64,000 nt of DNA, from contig NC_052350.1 of the NCBI RefSeq assembly GCF_009727055.1, forward strand, positions 2,239,395 through 2,303,394, in the 5' to 3' direction. The position numbers and the translations under genes were made by a program. A model generated the notes under the pieces. That model was not told the origin of the DNA, ran no database searches, and worked only from the letters and a program-made list of their open reading frames with translations. The first letter of the stretch is position 1. Each line of letters opens with the position of its first letter. Of this stretch, positions 47,684 through 57,706 are shown one piece after another. This stretch comes from Benincasa hispida. Lineage: Eukaryota; Streptophyta; Magnoliopsida; Cucurbitales; Cucurbitaceae.

Positions 47684-48419
47684 TCAATCATTTGGAATTT
47701 TGGTAATCATCAATAACAGTCTTTCTCTTGGAGTTACAAGTGGTGGATTGATGAAAAAAATTGCATAAATGCTGCCATTAAGTTGTATGGCGCCCACTTC
47801 CTTACAAGCTTCCAAGATCATATTCAATTCAACTTTTTCAACATTGAGAGCATATATGGCATACTCATTTTCTTTATCTTCTCCTTCTCCTTTTCCTATT
47901 CAATAAATGACTCCATATCTCTTTCATTCAAAATGAATCACAAACTCTAAACAATTTGTATTGTCTCATTGTAGTCGTGAAACCAAATCCGATGTAGTGA
48001 ATATGATCAGGAATTCATTAATCATAGATTAAATATGCCATCGCAACAAGTGTAATTAACTTATTTACAAATGACGAGCAGGCCATTGCTAAAATTCATA
48101 ATGGAGATATAGGTCCAGTCGCCATTAAAGTGTAATGAGCGGATTTAGTCAATTTCAATTCTAAAATCAAAATCCACATCCACATATTTGGTAGTATCAA
48201 AATAGATACAATACATCTTAGATTGCTTGGATCAGTATGATTACCACATGTGAATAGAAGGAAGGCATTCGTTCTTACAAGATTAGAGAAATTTGCATAA
48301 TTTAAAACTAGATCATTCCAAATTTTGGAGACAAATCTCAAGTTGGGGAAATTGGAGACAACAAATTTAGAGGAGATTTCACGAACACTATGCGGTGGAA
48401 GCTCCCTTCCTAACTTCAT
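47684..48419 (-). pseudogene. F-box protein pseudogene
   Basis: Starting from ATG at 48419 (minus), ELPPHSVREISSKF and LRFVSKIWNDLVLNYANF match the F-box pattern (LPP-x-x-V-x-E-I, L-R-F-x-x-V-S-K-x-W). A frameshift follows RCI. The next frame reads FDTTKYVDVDFDFRIEID, a stop, then SLHFNGDWTYISIMNFSNG, typical of the first part of the F-box-associated domain. After further stops an open piece (47899-47684) reads YALNVEKVELNMILEACKEV and then LNGSIYAIFFINPP, like the later part of that domain. Such proteins pick substrates for SCF ubiquitin ligases. At least one frameshift and several stops indicate a dead gene. Confidence 0.65.
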
Positions 48420-48703
48420 ACTCTCCGTCTCATTTTTTTCCCCACAGATTCAGATATGAAGAAATTGCTAATTAATTAGATTGGAAATAATAATGAATCG
48501 ATATGATTTAAATACCTGAATTTAATTCCTATTTTAAAAAAAACCTCTCTTTAAAATACTTAAAAACCTATTTTTCTAGAATTCAGATTTCAAATAGGTG
48601 AAGGATATAACTTTTATGCCCTTTTACTTATTTATTTATTTTTAATTATAATTTGAAAGAAAGTAAACACTTATAGGAAAATTATTTTAAATAAAAAAAT
48701 TGC

Positions 48704-48853
48704 CCAAAATATTCACAAACAATAACAAAATATCACAGTTATCTGCGATAGATCACGATAGACTAGTATCTATATTTATCTGATAGGCATAGTCTATCGT
48801 GGTCTGATTGCATATAGACTGTGATATTTTGCTATCATTTGTAAATATTTTGG
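48704..48853. mobile_element. GATAGA-type MITE
   Basis: About 150 bp with inverted ends: ccaaaatattcacaaa on the left, and tttgtaaatattttgg on the right. The next bases (aaaatatcacagt against actgtgatatttt) also mirror. The centre has gatagatcacgatagac and agtctatcgtgg. Same design as 42482-42646. Confidence 0.78.
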
Positions 48854-49148
48854 TTCATTTCCTATATTTGAAAACAACCCAAACTTATATCATCTCATTT
48901 TTGGGCTCTGTTTAGATGTAATAAAAAGGCCCAAAATATTTAAAATGAATAGAAAAAAATAAACCCAGCCTAAAATGAATTAAATAATATAATAAAATGA
49001 ATGTAAATTGACAAAAAACGCAGCCCATGGCAGTGAAATACCAAAAACAATCCCCAGTTCACACAAAAGTCGGATGGGTTCCAACCTACCCACTCGAATT
49101 ATCCAATCACCCGATACCATGACTAATCGTCTTCCCATGCTTCTCCAA

Positions 49149-49400
49149 ATGGCAACGACTTCTTCTTCACATCTAACAGTACACAATAACCATATATCGT
49201 GCTCTATCTCGAGAGATCGTTGGTTTCTTCTTCTTTTGTTGCTGCTAATGCCTATCCTTCTTCCACTGCTTCATCTTCTTCTCTCGCTGCTGCTACTGCG
49301 TTTTCTTCATCTTTTTCTCCTGTCGCTGCTGTTGATTCTTCAAGGTTACAATCTATCATCAAATCAACTCTTCAAGGTTATAATCCTTCTATTTTCTTTT
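49149..49400 (+). pseudogene. Possible first exon of an unknown protein
   Basis: From ATG at 49149, MATTSSSHLTVHNNHISCS is read. A one-base shift then gives a Ser/Ala-rich stretch (SSSFVAANAYPSSTASSSS) ending RLQSIIKSTLQGYNPS. The composition resembles a plastid transit peptide followed by the start of a folded domain. The 5' side carries promoter-like sequence with GGCCCA near 48928. A possible splice donor (AAG|GTTATAA) lies near 49376. No further exon is found before the GATAGA array and solo LTR at 49.7 kb. The frameshift could be real or an assembly error. Family unknown. Confidence 0.25.
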
Positions 49401-49671
49401 CATTTCATCAACTCTTCCATTTAATCATGCTTATTAAATGTTATTAAACATAATTTTATGTAAATAGAGGGTAAGAAAAAAAAAAGTGGTCGAATCATCA
49501 ACAAGTAAAGGAAGCAAAGGAAAATGAAAGAAAATAATGAAAGTTGAATCACCAACTAACAAAGCAAGAGGAAACAAAATAAAATCTGAAGAGAAGAAGA
49601 AGGTAAAACCAATTGATCATTGATTGTTGTTGGTAGATAGTGTTAATGTCATTGGTGTTTGATTGATAACT

Positions 49672-49789
49672 TCGAATTGAGATAGACAGTGATAGAGCAC
49701 TATCATTGTCTATCTAAGATAGATAGAGATAGGATACTATCATTGTCTATTTGATATAGACAATGATAGAGTTCTATCATTGTCTATTT
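49672..49789. repeat. GATAGACAATGATAGA dyad minisatellite
   Basis: Four to five alternating blocks of gatagacagtgataga and tctatcattgtctat. The last pair forms a near-perfect hairpin: ATAGACAATGATAGA, GT, TCTATCATTGTCTAT (15-bp arms). The array is cut at its right end by the solo LTR and resumes at 52697. Confidence 0.85.
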
Positions 49790-52696
49790 TGTTGGGGTTG
49801 ATGCCCTAAATCTCGTAGGGTCCTGTAGTTTGTAAACACCTGTATGAACAAACTATTTGTGATATAATAATATGAGATATTTTATTCACTAGAGTCTTTG
49901 AAATATAATATATTTTAGTTGCATTAATCACAAACCAATAAACTAAGATCCCTGGTTATCGTTGTAACTTAAGCATGTATATGATGACATACAAGTGGAT
50001 CGTGCTTTAAGTGATAACCTAAATGGTCTGTAGTATATGGATATAGGAGGGAAACCTTATCCTGATGACGGTATGAGTGTGGCCCACTTTGTTGATGTTA
50101 TAAGTGTTGTAAAGTGCTACAAATGGTTAGATCCTGACCATTTATGTATTAGACATGCGAGTGGGGATGCTCTATACAAAAGAGTTTGTATAAGACTGGA
50201 CCACGAAATGTTTAATCTCATTATATAACGTCGTTCATGAAAGAGACTGTCATTTCACTAGGATGACCATGACCTTAATCCTGAGTGAGTTGGAAACTTC
50301 TACCTATGAGGGTGGCCCTTTGATTTACATGGGTACGAGTGACCAAATCAACACTCAAACCTACCACTTTGGGGATTCATCTGATTGGGGAGCTGGGAAC
50401 TCAGCTACATAAGACGGAATTCACTCCTTCCCCGATTCAGGGGTAAGTAGATAAATTACTCACTTAAGGGCTGATTTCAGGGCTTGAACAATATGGCGTC
50501 ACACCTTCTCTTGGCCCGAGAAGGGTTTACTCATAGTAGGACTATGAAGTATTGTTCATTAGAGGAATCTGTGGTACTTAAGGAGTTAGATATAATTACA
50601 GGGGCAAAATGGTAAATTGGCCCGACTGTACTTACGAGCGATTTGTGAAGGGTCATCATACTGTTGATTGATTATTTCCAATGTACACAGAAATATATTT
50701 GTAGCACAAAGAGTGCAGCTGTCGCGTTCTTTAAATGAAGTGCCCGACAGTTAATAGATGGTGGATATCGCGATTAAAGAGTTAGTCAGTTATCCACGTA
50801 CCATTGGAGCTTCAAGCTATAAGTCCATAAATTTCCCTTTGGATAGCTCAATGGATTTATATCGAGAATCAATTTTTGGGTTTGGTTTGAAGTGTTCAAA
50901 TTAACAAGAAGAAATTTTGATTATATATGATATCATTAAATTGCTTCAATTTATATGTAATATAATTGATTTGATCAGATAATTTATTGAGGAATTATTA
51001 TAAATTCCATAAAGGAGAAAAAAGAACTATGGTTTATATATTTGCATGAGATGTGATATTAAAGCTATAGGTTTATGAATATACTATTTATTTGTAATTA
51101 AATCAATTATGGATAATTGATTTCGATTTTTTCTCCTAATAACCAACTTAGTGGGGAAGTTGTGATCAGTTATGGTAACTAATAGATAAAATGAAAATCT
51201 TTTCATTTTTTCGATATGCGATTGATAACCGAATGCACAAAAGGAAATAGCTATAACAATAGCTTGAAAGTATAAAACGATCGTGCATCGAGTTTGCTAT
51301 ACAGTAGACACTCATTTTCTAAATGATCGAGTACTCAGTCTATACGATAGACTCCAAAATTCTTCCACTTACTCGATTGTTTATACGATTTTGTCAATTC
51401 CTCCTTTCCTCTACAAATCCATACAAAAGCCCACAACTCCTAGATTCTCACACCGAGAATACCAAGGTAACCTCGTGGTGGTGTCTACTTGCTGTTGAGG
51501 ATCGAATGTTATTTGTTCCTATTCAAGAAGAATTGTTGAGGGCGTGACGTTCGTGCTGACTTGAACGTCGTCTGACTGTCTAAGAAGCACAGACACAGAT
51601 ACAGATACATGATACGGATACGATATTGACGATACGTTAATTTCTAAAAAACTTAAGATACGGATACGTTGAAGATACGTATTATATATTATATATATAT
51701 ATATATATATAATATATATATATATATTAATGTCTAATTAATTTCTATAATACATATTTTAAGTTAGATTATAATAGATTCAAGAAAAGAGTAAAAACTT
51801 GAAAAAAATCCAGTAACGTCGAGTGATTGTTGAGTAACTAAAGTAGACGGTAGGAAAGAAGTAGAAGATGAAGATTGAATAATGAAGTTGAGGATGAAGG
51901 AAGTGTGAATCATGATTTAAATAGTGAGAGAGAATGAAATAATGAAGATTTAATTATGTTTCGTTAATTTTTTTTTTTTTTTATGTTTTATCATTTTTAA
52001 TTTATTTTGTTTTCGATTGCTCAATTTAAGTGGACTTTTATGTTTGGAAGTAATTTTAAAATGGTTGAAATCATTTTTGTCATTTTCAAAATCACTGTGA
52101 AACATGTTTAATTCTTCAAAACTAATTTTTATGATATGAAAATTACATTTAAAAGTGTAAAATTGAAAATTAAATTATTTTGAGTAATTAAAATTATGTT
52201 TTCAAGTGATTTTAAAAATGAAAAAAGTGATTTTTGATATTTTAAAATCACTCCTAAACATGCATTAAAATAAAATGGGTTGTAGGTTGGGCTTTTAAAT
52301 GATTGGGCTTAAATTTTGAAACAAAAAATTGATCCACGTATCCCTTTCATGTATCTGGAAGTAGATACACATATCTGAAAATTAAATAAAAATAAAAAAA
52401 ATCAGATACTTCAAATCACGTATCAGACATGTATCTGCCACGTATCTGGACGTATCCGTATCTAATACCGATTCTCTGCACAATTAGAAGTATCTGTGCT
52501 TCCTAGGTACTGTTTGATCGAAGGGAACGAGAAGAAAAGTTCACTTAACCCTTAGTGTTATTTTACGAAGCATGCTGTAATTTAGAGTTTATGCATAACT
52601 GGTGTTGTTTGATTGTAAATGTGTATGTTCTGTCACAATGGGGTTTGGAATGATCTTGCTTCCATTCATTGGTTCTCTTTGTATAGAGTTCCTTCA
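49790..52696 (+). mobile_element. Solo LTR with TATTT target duplication
   Basis: Starts TGTTGGGGTTGATGCC and ends TCCTTCA. It is flanked by TATTT at 49785-49789 and at 52697-52701. Without the nested element (51581-52507) it is about 1.98 kb, matching the LTRs of copies B and C. No internal region lies between, so it arose by LTR-LTR recombination after insertion. The target was the GATAGA minisatellite. Confidence 0.9.
51581..52507. mobile_element. MULE/MITE-like element nested in the solo LTR
   Basis: About 925 bp with long imperfect inverted ends: aagaagcacagacacagata and catgatacggatacg on the left, cgtatccgtatctaatacc and agtatctgtgcttcc on the right. The right side adds further copies of gtatctg-type words. 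The flanks share ACTGT (gactgtct and tactgttt), a possible worn 8-9-bp target duplication. Contains an (AT)n run near 51680-51728. No transposase is visible, so it is non-autonomous. Confidence 0.7.
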
Positions 52697-52860
52697 TATT
52701 TGTGATAAACAGTGATAGAGTTCTATCATTGTCTATCTGAGATAAATAGTGATAGTGTTCTACCATTGTCTATCCGAGATAAACATTGATATATTTCAAT
52801 GAATGGGGTTTTAAAGGATGGGGATGACTTCAATGAATGATAGAGTTCTATCATTTAAGG
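52697..52860. repeat. GATAGA dyad minisatellite, right half
   Basis: Continues the array of 49672-49789 beyond the solo LTR, with ataaacagtgatagagttctatcattgtctat-type hairpins and worn copies. Confidence 0.8.
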
Positions 52861-53084
52861 ATTTGACTTAAAGAGGGGGGACATAGTTGCAATGAATGTG
52901 TGATGTACAATTAGGAAAACAATCATGGTCTGTATATTTAGTGATAGACAATGGTGCAACTACTGTCTCTTATACACATCTAGATGTGTATAAGAGACAG
53001 GTATAGTTCTATCATTTAAGGATTTGACTTAAAGAGGGGGGACATAGTTGCAATGAATGTGTGATGTACAATTAGGAAAACAAT
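52844..53084. other. Assembly artefact: full Nextera mate-pair junction between 80-bp copies
   Basis: Positions 52963-52981 read CTGTCTCTTATACACATCT and 52982-53000 its exact reverse complement AGATGTGTATAAGAGACAG. Together they form the 38-bp circularisation junction of Nextera mate-pair libraries. The 80 bases at 52844-52923 recur identically at 53005-53084 on the other side. The sequence from 52924 to 53004 is therefore library-derived or misplaced. Confidence 0.97.
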
Positions 53085-53392
53085 ATGTGAAATTGATGAC
53101 ATACACTACTCCAACCTTATTTAATAATGTATTTAAGGTTTTTATTTGACTTATTTAATAATGGGTTTTCATTGTGTTGTTATGCATCGATGCTTATTTA
53201 ATAATGTACTTGTTAGTACAGATTTTTCTATATGAGTCTATCTATTGATACATGGTGATAGACTAGTATCACTATCTGTCTTATGAACTTTAGCAACTAT
53301 AGAAAAACTTTAACATCAATACATACTTGTCTACTTCGAATTGAGATAGACAGAGATAGAGTACTATTAGTGTCTATCTAGGATAGACAGTG
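53085..53392. repeat. Spacer ending in a GATAGA dyad array
   Basis: AT-rich spacer followed at 53335-53392 by gagatagacagagatagagtactattagtgtctatc, closely matching 49672 onward. The array is cut by the LTR of copy B. Confidence 0.7.
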
Positions 53393-55428
53393 TGTTGGGT
53401 ATTATGTCTTAAAACTCGTTGTAAACAATAAATTTATTCTGTTATCAAGAAAGATGTTATTGAGATTTATTCAATAAAGTTGTTATTAAATATATGAATT
53501 GCTCATTTCGTTTTAGAAAGAACCTAAATCCAATCAACTAAGATCCATGGCTATCACATAAACACTTGGACTTTATGTGGAGACATAAAAGTGGATCAAG
53601 TTCGAGTAAATAGTCTAAATGGTCTATAGTATACAGATAAGGCTAGGTACCTTATTCTGGAGACACTATTGGACGCGATCCATTTTGTATTTAGTACAAA
53701 CGATGTGATCCTGAATCGTTCATGTGGAGACATACGAGCAAGGACATCCTATGCAAAGAGTTTGTATAAGACCGGACCAAGAAATAAGTTACTATTACTT
53801 TATAACATTGTTTACTGTTTAAGGCTGACTATTTCAAAGTGATGACTTAGATAACTTGACCTTAATCCTGAGCTAACTATGAACTCTTGTCTATTTGGGA
53901 TTATCCTTAGATTTTCATGGGTGAGGGTTGGCTCAACAACACTGGTTCAATAAGCCCCCCATTTTAGGGGTAAGACTAGGTAGATAGCTGCGGACATAGG
54001 ATGCAAAATGGAATTCACTTCTATCCGCTTTTAGAGATAGTAGAGAGGTTATTCCCTTAAGTGCTGACTTCGGGTCTTGAACAAGAGGCCGCACCTCCTC
54101 ATTAGCCCGAGAGGGACTAGGTTTGGTGATTGGATCACAAATCAATTGTTCATTAGAGGATCGTGGGACTTAAGGAGAAAGATGTAATATTGGGGGAAAA
54201 ATAGCTTTTGACCCAACCGTTATTGTGAATAACTTGGGTTGACTTACTGATTATGGTCATATTGAGTGGACAAAAATATATCTACACTAAAGGGAGTGTA
54301 ACTACTGGGCTTTAGTAGAGTGACTTGGTAGTTAAATTATTTTGATTAATTGGGTTAAAGAGTTTAGCTGGTTAATCTTGGATTGTTGGAGCCCATGATC
54401 TTTAGGTCCATGAAGTCCCCTTACTAGCTCATATCGAGCTAAACCTTAGAACAGTGTAACAAAGAATTTGAAGTGTTCGAATTCAGTTTTTGGAGTAAAG
54501 TGTTAAATATATCCAATATATTTAACCTAATGTTTAATTGTGAATTAAACATAAAGAGAGAGAATAGGAGATATTTACATAAGATTTAAATATCAAGACT
54601 ATGAATAAGGATTCCTATTGATTGAGATTAGCATTAAATTTAATAATTAAATATTAAATTAAATTAGTTAAAATTTTTAATTAATTATTTAATGTTACTT
54701 TAATTTAAAATTAATTATTAGAATTAATTTTGAAATGAAATGGAATTGGTCAAAATTGCAACAAAAGTCAAAATAGTTGACTAGGTCAAAATTATTGACT
54801 AGGTCAAAATTACAACAAAAGTCAAGATTTTGACTTTAGACTTTTGGAGTAAAAATTTCAAATTGTTGTTTTTGGACTTTTAAAGTCAAAGATTGACCTT
54901 TGACCAAGTTAGTGAAAAAATCCAACATTTTTTAGTGAGAAAATCCTAAATTTGTGTTGCTAGGTGTTCATCCAACTTGAAGACACTAATCCCACTTTAT
55001 GTTAATGGAATTTTAAGTGTCAAATTCTCATCAACTCAAAATTTCATGATTTGCATGTTTTTTCTATAAATAAAAGTGTTATACGTTTTTTACTTCTTCT
55101 TGGCAAAGTGGATTTTCATGAGATTTTTTGTGAAAAATCTAACCCTAATTCCTCTCAAATCCTTAACATTTTTCTCTCCAAATTGGTCACTCACCAGATG
55201 CCACCATCCCGTTCTAAGGTTGGAGAATTTTCGGGAAGACTCTCACGGTAGTCTAAGAATCGTTCGTGGGGAGATTGGAGCGGATTTGGAGAAGATTTTA
55301 GACTACAAAAGTTGTACTCTCCATCCTTTTGTTTTAAATTAAATTGCATGTTTATTCTTACTAAATTAACATGATTAGAGTACTTTAGATCCTTTATTTC
55401 TTTCGTTGTACATGTGTTCCTTCTATCA
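53393..55428 (+). mobile_element. 5' LTR of long-LTR copia copy B
   Basis: 2036 bp beginning TGTTGGGTATTATGTC and ending TTCTATCA, two bases before a perfect primer-binding site. It is collinear with the other family LTRs in the gtttgtataagac(c/t)ggacca and ctggagacactatt blocks. Confidence 0.9.
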
Positions 55429-55430
55429 AT

Positions 55431-55442
55431 TGGTATCAGAGC
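55431..55442 (+). promoter_or_regulatory. Primer-binding site, copy B
   Basis: TGGTATCAGAGC, the perfect plant copia site complementary to the 3' end of initiator methionine tRNA, lies two bases after the LTR. Confidence 0.95.
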
Positions 55443-57431
55443 ATGTTTAAAGTACTCAATTATTGTTAATTTTAGTTTTGATGGGTAATTTTTCGTGTGA
55501 TGAATGATTATGTGCTAAAATGGATAACTTTGGTTTTAGCATCTAAATTCTATCTTTGGTTGTAATAATTATTGTAATTTCCCGGTGTTTTATGGACTTT
55601 AACTTGTCGTGAAGGGTCTATATTTTTCCTAGAGTCATTAAAGTTGATCTTAAGTTGTAATTGCTTAATTGTGGAAAGTGGATAGTTTGCTTTTTTTTGG
55701 TGAAATTTTCCCTTCAGACCCGAATCACCTCACAGACTCGGTTCACGACCCAATGACCCGATGTCCTGACCCGACTTTGAAAGGTGATGCCTGATGCGGA
55801 TAGATGCTCCAGACCCGACCACGACCCGTTTGACTCGCGTCTGACCCAGTTTGTGATGGCGTCCACTGTTGCATGGCCCAACCCAGTCGTTCCAGCCTGA
55901 GTCGATGACTCAAGCTGATCCGCACCAGCCCAAGCCATCCTGCATCAATGATCCGCGTTCGTGTATTAGAGCTCCAGCCAACTCATGTTGCACCTGGCTT
56001 GCTCGGTTCAGTGATTGATTGGACTAGTTCAGGTGGTTTCTAGTCAGTTCAACCCAGTTTTGCTATTTTAAAGACCGATTCAGGTGATTTTCAAGTGGTT
56101 CAAGCCAGTTCGAAGTGTTCAGAGGTAGTTCGAGGCTGTTTATTGTTTATTATTGTAATAAATTTAGTTGTTTGCTAGCTTAGGATGCCAAAACCAGTCC
56201 ATTTTAGTGTTAAGTTGTTATATTAATGCATCGAATGAATTTTTATATAATTGTTATATAAAGCATGTTAGATGCATGTTATAGGTTTATTGTCTATGTT
56301 ATAAGTTTTATAAAAAGAGATAGAATTTAAAATCTATAACAAAGATAAAAACATGCTCACTTAGGGTTAACATAATCCAATCAATCCTGTTTTAGTAGTT
56401 AAAATAGGTCGATATCTTGTAAAACTAGTGGTTACAAGAATAACTCACCCGATGAGATCATGTCTAAGGTTGGAGGTATTTAAGTTGACGATTTACGGAA
56501 CACTTGCTACCTGGGGATCGAGCCGGCATATGAGTTAAGTTAACTCGGTTTTATGAGCATGAGTGAGCGATGTGAGGTAATAAATTGGTTTATCACTTAG
56601 ACATTGTAGGGTTAAATCCAATATAAATATTATACTTGGAAAAATCACCTAGACTTAAGGTATGTTTTTTTAGCCAGAATATACCTAAGTAAACATTTAC
56701 CCAAAACAAATAGAACACTTCAGTAGGCGATTAATAATATATGTGATATATTGTTTTTAGCTCTCACGTCCCTAAGAGTTCACATTGTGAGGTCCATGCT
56801 TGGCATCGTGTCGCTTTTACTACGACTGCTCCATTCGAAAAGTGTTTGCAAGGATCAATATCAAGGTGAATAGGGAAAGTGGTTCATAATAAATTGGTGA
56901 AGGAAATGTGTCAACATATGCTACAGTCTCCTCCATTAGGTCTGACCGTAAGATTCCTATGTTGCGCCTACTTGTTGTTTTTAGGCAGCAGTAGGACTAT
57001 CTTTTCAACGATTATCCCCTCGAAGGGTTGTAACATGAGATTCGGAACAACTCAAACTCTAGAAATTGATAGGGTCTCTTAGATTGATTCCCACTCGAAT
57101 TCAATAGCATTATTGAGGCCGACCTCTAATGTCTAAAAATGGTGGGCCACGCTTATGAGAATTACTAAGAATTAGTATATTCTAGACTAAAGAAACGATA
57201 ACTAAAAGATCTATCAGCATATGACTTACTCTGGTAAAAATAATTAGCTGAGATTATCTCAATTCAAAGGAGGAGTAACAGACTGCCCCTCGGTAGATGT
57301 TGCTTTAAACCTGGGAAGTATCGCCCAATAAGAATAATGATGGGTACATTATTTTCTTTATTAAACCTGATTGGATAATATTAAAAAGGTTTATAGCAAT
57401 TCACTAATAGAATTTTTTTTATATTTTCAAC
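55443..57431 (+). mobile_element. Leader of copia copy B with GACCCG-rich segment
   Basis: Collinear in its second half with the leaders of copies A and C (hairpins at 56242-56262 and 56299-56313; cacattgtgaggtccatgc near 56782). Where A and C carry the ACGATCGT array, copy B instead has a GC-rich stretch (55715-55960) full of gacccga/gacccag words, followed by ggttcaa-type words to about 56130. No coding frame is present. Confidence 0.8.
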
Positions 57432-57561
57432 ATGATTAGCTCTTTAGTATAACTACTTGCTTTCGAAAAATTCAATTGCGACAATTATGTTACGTGGAAA
57501 TCAAACTTAAATACAATACTGGTAATCGATGATCTTAGGTTTGTTTTAATGGAGGAGTTAC
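57432..57561 (+). pseudogene. Copia gag N-terminal fragment, copy B
   Basis: From ATG at 57432 the frame reads, with one stop, LLAFEKFNCDNYVTWKSNLN and then TILVIDDLRFVLMEE. This is the start of gag in the copia family common in eudicots (KFNGDNYATWKSNLN). It is cut off after about 42 codons, where an LTR fragment begins. All of pol is missing. Confidence 0.85.
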
Positions 57562-57706
57562 TTGAGTTATTGTCCTAAATCGAGTGTATCTTGTAGTTTA
57601 TAAAGATAAATTATATATTCAATAAAATAAGAGGTATTTTATTAATGTTTAGACTATATTAATTCAATCCAATAAACTAAGATCTAAAGTTATTTTATGA
57701 AACTTA
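57562..57706 (+). mobile_element. LTR 5' fragment, cut by copy C
   Basis: About 145 bp starting gttattgtcctaaatcgag, matching the first bases of the family LTRs, then interrupted at the TGTTGGG start of copy C. Best read as the 3' LTR of the internally deleted copy B, into which copy C inserted. The rest of this LTR should lie beyond the right edge of the window. Confidence 0.65.

Noticed and set aside
54600..54800. Direct repeats of ttaaatt and gtcaaaat words inside the LTR of copy B
   Set aside because: Ordinary low-complexity AT-rich sequence within an LTR; no wider pattern.
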